A stretch of DNA of 64,000 nucleotides from IMG/VR virus record IMGVR_UViG_3300035698_022389, positions 1-64,000 of that record, one strand, 5' to 3'. The stretch's first letter is position 1; each line of letters begins with the position of its first letter. Origin of the DNA: a virus. The position numbers were made by a program, and so were the translations under genes. Under the pieces are notes generated by a model. That model was not told the origin of the DNA and did no database searches. It was given only the letters and a program-made list of their open reading frames with translations. Of the stretch, positions 58,553-64,000 are shown piece by piece.

Positions 58553-61033
58553 ATGAGACACTTTATGGAAGAATCTGTAGGAAACGTCCTGACAGAAGCA
58601 GGGACGGGGCTAACTATCCCGCTCACAATGCAGAGGCTGGATTTGGTTGGCCGAGTGACCCCAGTAGGAGCAATGCTTCGGGTAACTCATCGGTTCAAGA
58701 CTGAGGGGCAGATTGAGCCTATGGAGGCCCTTTATACATTTATGTTGCCCCGTAATGGCACACTCAGACGATTCATCGTTAAAGGTGAAAATTTCAAGGT
58801 GGAATCCAAACTCGAACCTCGTGCAGAAGCTCGTGAAGCATATGAAGAAGGCATGGAAGCAGGGCATTTATCGGTATTGGCTGAAGCCAATCAGGATGGC
58901 ATGGTTTCTTTGTCTGTTGGTCAAGTGCAGCCTGATGAAATCATAACTGTTGTTATGGATATAGTGTCAGGTGTTGAAATCAAAGACAATATTTACCGTT
59001 TTCGTTTTCCCTTCACTCTGGCTCCCAGCTATCATGCTCGTGCAATAGTTACTTCAACCAAAGACGACGGGAAGATGACATTACCTTCGGATGTATTTGG
59101 TGACATTATACTTCCTGAATGGAAAAATGATGCTTCTGGTCTTCATCGGGTATCTTTCAGAATGAATGTTGAAGCTGCCGGCAAACTAGATTCAGTATCG
59201 TCTCCATCTCACAGGATTCTGGTCCGACCGAGTGGCGAAGGTTCTGCCGAAATTGAATTGTCAGGTACAGGAGATGTTCCAAACCGTGATCTGGTGATTG
59301 ATGTGCAGGCAAAAGAAGTTGAAGCTTCTGTGTTTGCTGATGCCAAGTTGGTTTCCAAGAAATCCAGCAAAGATGACCCCAAGGTTATGAAGGGTGCATC
59401 TCGATGGACGGTTGTTGTCCCATCGAGCCTGCTCCCTAAATCAAAGAAAGTTTCCAGAAAAGTCTGTTTCGTCTTGGATGACTCTGGTTCAATGGGTGGT
59501 CAGCCAATTGAACAGGCAAAATTGGCAGTCCGAGCCTGTTTATCGGCTCTTAGGCCAACAGATGAATTTGGTTTGATTTACTTTGGGTCAAGCTACACCG
59601 TTTTCGATGCTAAAATGGCTAAGGCCACAGATGTAAGTCGGAAACGTGCTGACCAATTTATCAGTAGAATACATGCAGGCAGTGGTGGAACCAATTTGGC
59701 TGATGCTCTTGGTGCTGCTATTAGTGTTCTGGGTGGTTCTGGTGGGGATATTTTCTTGATGACAGATGGCCAAGTGTTTGAAACAGGCACTATTGTTGAG
59801 CAATGTGCTGCAGCAGGGGCGAAAGTTCATGTTTTGGGCATTGGTTCAGCCAGCCAAGACAGGTTTCTTTCCAGCCTTGCTCGTCGGAGTCATGGTGTAC
59901 AGAAGATGGTGGGTGTGACTGAAGATGTGACAGCCAGCTCTTTGGAGTTATTCAATGCTGTTAGACGGCCCATTCAGATTGACCTGAAGGCATATGTTAC
60001 AGGCAAGAAGATGTCTCAGGAACATCAGGTTGATACCATTTGGGATGGTTATCCTGTATTGCTGACAGATGATGGTACTACAGGTCTGAATCTCCCACAA
60101 ACCGTGACGTTTACTTGGGGCTGTGGTAAATCAGTTAAGAAGGTCAAAGTTCCTGTGAACTGTATTCAAGAAGTTCCAAATGGTTTGTCTGGTCTTTTAC
60201 ATGCGGGACGACAGGTGGAAGACCTTGAGGCTGCTTTGGATGCTGCTCTGAAAGATGGCCCTGAGAAAAAAAATATAGAAGCTCTCCTGAAGGTTGTTTC
60301 CATAAGTTATGGATTGGCCAGCCGGTTGATGTCTTTGATAGCCATCGTAAAACGTGCTGGTGACCAAGCAGGCACACAGGTGAAACAACAGGTCGTTGCT
60401 GTGGGTATCCCTGAAGGAATGGGTGGTGCAGGTATATTCCGTGGGTGTGGTGGCCAATCTTTTAGTTCCTATGTTCCTGTTAGTTCCTGTGTTTCTGAAA
60501 GCATCCTGAATTATGGTGCTTCTGAAAGCATCCTGAGTTATGGTGCTTCTGAAAGCATCCTGAGTTATAGTGCTTCTATGGACGGGATGGGACAGGAACC
60601 CGTGGAAGCTTCTTCTCTAAGAGGTTTTCAGATGAAGGGTGTTTGTGACTTTGCTGTTACGGACACCGATGATATCGTGGACAATCCCTCTGAATTGTTT
60701 GGGTCTTTGACAAAATTACAATCTGATGGTGGTTTGCCTGGTGAAACTCGGAAGAAACGTGCTCATGAGACTGTGATTCTGGCATTGGCAGCTTATATGT
60801 CTGATAAAGACAGTGATGCTCCCAAGTACAATCTCCACATTGAACGGATGCTGGAATTCTTGAATCATTATCTTGACTTGAATGTTGGGAAAGACCCCGA
60901 CATGGCCAAAATGGTTGGAATCATTGAGGTAGGGCTGGTTCGGGTGAATGAGGAATGTATGCAAATCCTTAGAAATCCCCTGGCAGGTGACCCTGAAACT
61001 AATTGGGTTCGGCTGTCAAGTGTTCTAGTTTGA
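58553..61033 (+). CDS. VIT-VWA domain protein (826 aa)
   Basis: The N-terminal ~150 residues are a VIT-like domain (VGAMLRVTHRFKTEGQIEPMEALYTFMLP...SVGQVQPDEIITVVMDI). Residues ~305-480 are a von Willebrand factor A domain with an intact metal site: DDSGS (Asp309), GSGGTNLADAL (Thr) and LMTDGQ (Asp). The C-terminal half contains three 9-residue repeats SESILxYGA and a helical end. No signal peptide. In bacteria, VIT-VWA proteins act in protein-protein contact and stress systems. ATG 58553 follows AAGGAG by 6 bases. Placed between sheath and tube genes, it looks like inserted cargo. Confidence 0.82.
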   Translation: MRHFMEESVGNVLTEAGTGLTIPLTMQRLDLVGRVTPVGAMLRVTHRFKTEGQIEPMEALYTFMLPRNGTLRRFIVKGENFKVESKLEPRAEAREAYEEGMEAGHLSVLAEANQDGMVSLSVGQVQPDEIITVVMDIVSGVEIKDNIYRFRFPFTLAPSYHARAIVTSTKDDGKMTLPSDVFGDIILPEWKNDASGLHRVSFRMNVEAAGKLDSVSSPSHRILVRPSGEGSAEIELSGTGDVPNRDLVIDVQAKEVEASVFADAKLVSKKSSKDDPKVMKGASRWTVVVPSSLLPKSKKVSRKVCFVLDDSGSMGGQPIEQAKLAVRACLSALRPTDEFGLIYFGSSYTVFDAKMAKATDVSRKRADQFISRIHAGSGGTNLADALGAAISVLGGSGGDIFLMTDGQVFETGTIVEQCAAAGAKVHVLGIGSASQDRFLSSLARRSHGVQKMVGVTEDVTASSLELFNAVRRPIQIDLKAYVTGKKMSQEHQVDTIWDGYPVLLTDDGTTGLNLPQTVTFTWGCGKSVKKVKVPVNCIQEVPNGLSGLLHAGRQVEDLEAALDAALKDGPEKKNIEALLKVVSISYGLASRLMSLIAIVKRAGDQAGTQVKQQVVAVGIPEGMGGAGIFRGCGGQSFSSYVPVSSCVSESILNYGASESILSYGASESILSYSASMDGMGQEPVEASSLRGFQMKGVCDFAVTDTDDIVDNPSELFGSLTKLQSDGGLPGETRKKRAHETVILALAAYMSDKDSDAPKYNLHIERMLEFLNHYLDLNVGKDPDMAKMVGIIEVGLVRVNEECMQILRNPLAGDPETNWVRLSSVLV
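60494..60574 (+). repeat. Three 27-bp repeats in the VWA gene
   Basis: Three consecutive copies of a 27-base unit (nine codons, SES-ILN/S-Y-G/S-A) with two to three base changes between them. In frame, so the protein gains or loses nine residues per copy. Confidence 0.92.
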
Positions 61034-61060
61034 TTCTGAAATAAAAGCTTCAATTTGTAG

Positions 61061-61095
61061 AATGGGGTGGTTTTTTACGAGACCACCCCATTTTT
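61061..61095 (+). terminator. Rho-independent terminator after the VWA gene
   Basis: Stem AATGGGGTGGT / ACCACCCCATT (11 bp, perfect) with a 10-base loop, followed by TTTTT. Confidence 0.93.
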
Positions 61096-61196
61096 CCGTC
61101 CTGGGTGTTCGTTAGGGAGCCTATATTATAGCATTAGTTGTAAGGGTTGATGATTGTGTACCTAATTCGAGCTTTCCAATGACGGAGGTTTTTAAC
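61096..61196 (+). promoter_or_regulatory. Leader of the tail tube gene
   Basis: Contains TATATTATAG near 61122, a possible -10, and the ribosome site ACGGAGG (61181-61187) that selects ATG 61197 over the in-frame ATG 61179. No convincing -35. Confidence 0.4.
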
Positions 61197-62039
61197 ATGC
61201 CAAATACAGATAATAGTACTGCAAACACGGGGGTGGGCGGGACTTCGTACATGTACGATTATGGAACTAGCCCCAATACTCGAACAGCTGTCAGCCAAAA
61301 GGTTCGTATTCTGACACCTCATATGGGGAATACGACCACAATGGCTCAGATGGGTGTGCTTTCACAATTCAATCCTAGCCAGAGTCGTACCGTAGAACCT
61401 GTTCGAGGAGTTGGTTTTGGTGATCAAGTTGCTGAATTGGTGCCCTCTGTAACGGAACCAACTACAGGCAACTTTGAAAGAGCACTCTTGTACCTATGCA
61501 ACTTGTGGCAAGCCTCTGGTTATGCTTCAGGTATAGATGGTCCTGTTCGTTCTTTAGCCCATCATAAATGGCCTTTCGACATTGAACAGCAAGTTGTTTT
61601 CAGTACGTTGGCCGATGTGGACATGGGTGTACCAAATGAAGGTATTGGATTCGAGGCGGGTACTTTCCAAGGTGGTGTAGATCAAATTAAATACGGTGCG
61701 GTTACTCCAAACCCAAATGTTACTAATACTCAGGGTAACGGTGATGAGCAAGGGCATTCTGCCATTATCACTGTATATGAAGCATGTTGGTTCACCAGTT
61801 GGTCCACGACATTTGCTAAAGATTCTGGCCTTATCATGGAATCTGGTGACGTAACCGTCAGTGATGTCCATGATTTTGCTTCTGTCTATGGTGAGTTCTT
61901 GGCAACAGGTAATGATCCAACAGTTGGACAGCTTGGTTCTATTCGATATGCTGAATCCGGTTATGACGTAGCTGGTGCAGCTGGTCGTCAGACCATTGGT
62001 GCAGCTGGCCAAGGCGTTTTTGCCGTTGGTGCTACTTAA
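61197..62039 (+). CDS. Tail tube protein (280 aa)
   Basis: The segment VEPVRGVGFGDQVAELVPSVTEPTTGNFERALLYLCNLWQASGY...GPVRSLAHHKWPFDIEQQVVFSTL has the pattern seen in tube proteins of large myoviruses. The size is a little above the usual ~160-220 residues because of Gly/Ala-rich ends. It forms the inner tube within the contractile sheath. It would normally follow the sheath gene directly; here the 5-kb regulator/VWA insertion separates them. Confidence 0.72.
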   Translation: MPNTDNSTANTGVGGTSYMYDYGTSPNTRTAVSQKVRILTPHMGNTTTMAQMGVLSQFNPSQSRTVEPVRGVGFGDQVAELVPSVTEPTTGNFERALLYLCNLWQASGYASGIDGPVRSLAHHKWPFDIEQQVVFSTLADVDMGVPNEGIGFEAGTFQGGVDQIKYGAVTPNPNVTNTQGNGDEQGHSAIITVYEACWFTSWSTTFAKDSGLIMESGDVTVSDVHDFASVYGEFLATGNDPTVGQLGSIRYAESGYDVAGAAGRQTIGAAGQGVFAVGAT

Positions 62040-62265
62040 TCCAGGCTTTCCTTGATTGCTTGGGTAAAGTACAGGTAAACCTGGGATACAACCCAGCAGC
62101 CTGTTAAGACAAACAGATGGACAGATGGACAACAACTTGAGCTTTTTTCCCTCCTTCTTTTTTTGGGGGTGGTCTGACTTACCTATTGAAACTAACAGAC
62201 AAGCTCAAACTTGTGCTATCCAGGGCTGCGAGGTTGTTTCCTTTAACAGAAAGGGAATAACGATA
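62040..62265 (+). promoter_or_regulatory. Leader before the tail-chaperone-like gene
   Basis: About 225 bases with a small CTGGG/CCCAG hairpin (62080-62096), the short direct repeat ACAGATGGACAGATGG (62111-62126) and a T-rich run at 62147-62165. An open frame from 62125 joins the next gene but has no ribosome site. AAAGGGA at 62250 points to ATG 62266. Confidence 0.4.
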
Positions 62266-63600
62266 ATGGAACAAATTACACTTGACGCTCTGGAGAGTGC
62301 TCTTGCCCCTATCGAAGCCATCGGTAAAAGTGAGATAACTTTCGACGTTCTGGGGACGAAATCAAACCCTGGTACACCCGTCACACTACGAATTCTTCTC
62401 CCTGAAGAAGAGATTATAGCTCAGAGATATGCTTCTGAAGCTTTGGCAGATACCAACGAAAAGAAAACTCATGATGCCTTAGAGTATCTGGAGCGTTTCA
62501 AGGTTGGTATCTTGTCGTATTCTATCGTGGCTGTCGGCTCCCTTGATTTCCATGATGTAGATTACATTGCCACAGGGGAAATTCTGGAGAACGGCCAAGC
62601 TGTCAAAGAACCCAAACATTTGGCCATGAGAAAACTCCTTTTCCGATGGACTCAAGATATTAGAACTAGGATGCTCAACAAATACAATGAGTTACTGCTC
62701 AAAGTGGAGTTGAAGTCCGAGAAAGCTATTGTTTTCGACCCTGTAGACCTGGCAACAGAGATTGAACGGGTTGAGAAACGGCTGGGAGAATTGAAGAAGG
62801 CTCAGGAGAAAGATAGCAGTATTACTACTTCGGCTATCCATGATCAAGTGAAAGAGATTGCAGAGCTTGATAAAGCAGATAGTCGAGACCGTAGGGCTGC
62901 CGTTGATGCAATGGCCTCAAAACGGGCTGGTGTCGCCCCACAGGTAGATGAAGATGTAGCTTTACCTGAAAATGTGGATGCCTCTCCTGCACTGGGTCCC
63001 CAACGAACAGAATCAGTTGAGTTGAAGCCTGCTGTCTTCCATGAAGCAGCCACCCCACCTCCTGAGCGAGCGGTGGAGCAACAAGTAGTTCCAACACCAC
63101 CTATCACTCAGGAAGCGCCCCAAACACAGCCTGTTGAGAATACAGAACCTCCATTACCTGTATGGGAGGATGACTCTTTCGTGGATGCCAGTGATGTTGA
63201 TGGGATGAAGGCTGCTGTTCATGCTGAAAACCAGAGACTTTTGGCAGCTAGACGTGGGCAAGTTCCTCCTGACCAAGGAGCTTTAAATACCATGAGGGCA
63301 GAGCAAGCTGCCAAAGGCCAGCCTGTGATGCGTCCTGGTGTACAACCTCCTCATATTGGAGCTAAGGCCGTAGCAGATGGATTAGAGTCCGAAGAAACCC
63401 AGATTCTGGATGCTTCACGGAAAGCTCTGAAAGAATCCTCTGGTAAAATAGGTGATACAGATGTTTATCGTCAGCCCGTTGAAATTTTGGATAGAATGGA
63501 GCCAACCAAACCTGCTCCACAGCAACCGGCAGTTTTGAATAGTGGCCCTGCAACTCAATCTGTCAACCCGAGGTTCCAACCTGTTAATCGAAAGCCATAG
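62266..63600 (+). CDS. Tail-region protein, chaperone-like N-terminal domain (444 aa)
   Basis: The N-terminal ~190 residues (FDVLGTKSNPGTPVTLRILLPEEEIIAQRYASEAL...) have the helical look of phage tail assembly chaperones or T4-like tail accessory proteins. The C-terminal ~250 residues are Pro/Glu/Ala-rich and probably disordered. It lies directly after the tail tube gene, where tail assembly chaperones are encoded before the tape measure. The assignment is from position plus general appearance. Confidence 0.55.
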   Translation: MEQITLDALESALAPIEAIGKSEITFDVLGTKSNPGTPVTLRILLPEEEIIAQRYASEALADTNEKKTHDALEYLERFKVGILSYSIVAVGSLDFHDVDYIATGEILENGQAVKEPKHLAMRKLLFRWTQDIRTRMLNKYNELLLKVELKSEKAIVFDPVDLATEIERVEKRLGELKKAQEKDSSITTSAIHDQVKEIAELDKADSRDRRAAVDAMASKRAGVAPQVDEDVALPENVDASPALGPQRTESVELKPAVFHEAATPPPERAVEQQVVPTPPITQEAPQTQPVENTEPPLPVWEDDSFVDASDVDGMKAAVHAENQRLLAARRGQVPPDQGALNTMRAEQAAKGQPVMRPGVQPPHIGAKAVADGLESEETQILDASRKALKESSGKIGDTDVYRQPVEILDRMEPTKPAPQQPAVLNSGPATQSVNPRFQPVNRKP

Positions 63601-63603
63601 CCT

Positions 63604-64000
63604 ATGGGAATGTTGCCGACGACAACTCCCGAGCAACGGGCAGCGTTCTATGAGGACGTTGAAGATTTCACCAGTGTGGGATTTATATCTCATTCATTGA
63701 GTCTTGCAGGTGCTCGTTTGTCATTTCGGTCTTTGTCTGCTGGAGATTTGTTTTTAATTAGAACCCATGGTGATGACGAGGATTGGCAGGCATGGATGGT
63801 AGCTTCTTCTATCTGGATGGTGGATGGTTTCAGCCTTCTGGGAGAAACTAATTCTCCATATCATATCCATAAAATGTTGAAAGACATACCTCGGTCAACA
63901 ATGGCTATTTTGTTCAGTATTGTTAAGGGGTTGTTTTCTCGGCAGGATCAAGCTATCGGAGCAGTTGAGGCATATTGTTATGAAAATGCTTCACGTTTTC
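63604..64000 (+). CDS. Tail-region protein, 3'-partial
   Basis: Opens with ATG three bases after the preceding stop: MGMLPTTTPEQRAAFYEDVEDF, then LSFRSLSAGDLFLIRTHGDDEDWQAWMVASSIWMVDG, and runs open through the right edge. The helix-rich pattern with repeated tryptophans resembles tail assembly chaperone partners. No ribosome site is evident, so it is probably translationally coupled to the upstream gene. Confidence 0.6.
   Translation, partial: MGMLPTTTPEQRAAFYEDVEDFTSVGFISHSLSLAGARLSFRSLSAGDLFLIRTHGDDEDWQAWMVASSIWMVDGFSLLGETNSPYHIHKMLKDIPRSTMAILFSIVKGLFSRQDQAIGAVEAYCYENASRF

Noticed and set aside
60494-60574. Short regular repeats that could suggest a CRISPR array
   Set aside because: The 27-base units are directly adjacent, without spacers, and in frame inside the VWA gene.
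1-64000. tRNA or rRNA genes
   Set aside because: None was recognised by eye; a covariance-model search would be needed to exclude a short tRNA in the gaps.

Overview
This window is the virion-gene half of a large, contractile-tailed (myovirus-type) double-stranded DNA bacteriophage genome, probably an uncultured or jumbo-type phage. The evidence is a terminase large subunit, a portal, a prohead protease, an HK97-fold major capsid protein, a very large tail sheath protein, a tail tube protein and tail-chaperone-like genes. They lie almost entirely on the + strand, tightly packed, with AGGAGG-type ribosome binding sites. I cannot name the host. No rRNA, tRNA, CRISPR array or bacterial housekeeping gene was recognised. 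Both edges cut genes: the terminase/intein on the left and a tail protein on the right.

Layout. 0-5.5 kb: terminase large subunit (end of an intein plus C-extein), two small proteins, and a portal with a complete LAGLIDADG intein. 5.6-14.6 kb: an HD-domain protein and a ~2,527-residue 'polyvalent' multi-enzyme protein (2H phosphoesterase, CCA-adding/poly(A) polymerase-type nucleotidyltransferase, two HExxH metallopeptidase-like domains, topoisomerase IB). 14.7-21.4 kb: capsid morphogenesis (acidic repeat proteins, protease, EF-hand acidic protein, probable decoration protein, major capsid protein). 21.4-24.2 kb: a free-standing LAGLIDADG-HTH-DNA methyltransferase-zinc ribbon fusion between two terminators. 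24.2-33.3 kb: structural and small proteins, including three tandem paralogues. 33.3-35.5 kb: one virion protein encoded in three pieces that appear to be joined by two successive split inteins. 35.5-42.7 kb: an accessory island whose proteins share a shuffled 'NPxLRKHLVPLLK' module. 42.9-55.8 kb: neck/tail genes, an actin-like ATPase, a decayed TnpB element and the giant sheath gene. 56-61 kb: an insertion between sheath and tube genes, with one minus-strand integrase-like DNA-binding protein, a second TnpB remnant, a T5orf172-MerR regulator and a VIT-VWA protein. 61.2-64 kb: tail tube and following tail genes.

How it fits together. Terminase, portal, protease, capsid, neck, sheath and tube genes are in the usual assembly order. 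The giant multi-enzyme protein and the shared-module proteins look like cargo that could be packaged and delivered with the DNA (inference). Selfish elements are dense: four Hint/intein loci (two of them split), a free-standing homing endonuclease, and two TnpB-derived elements plus a solo element end. The points most worth following up are the two-split-intein, three-gene protein, the enzyme set that could repair tRNA 3' ends, and the module-sharing accessory island.
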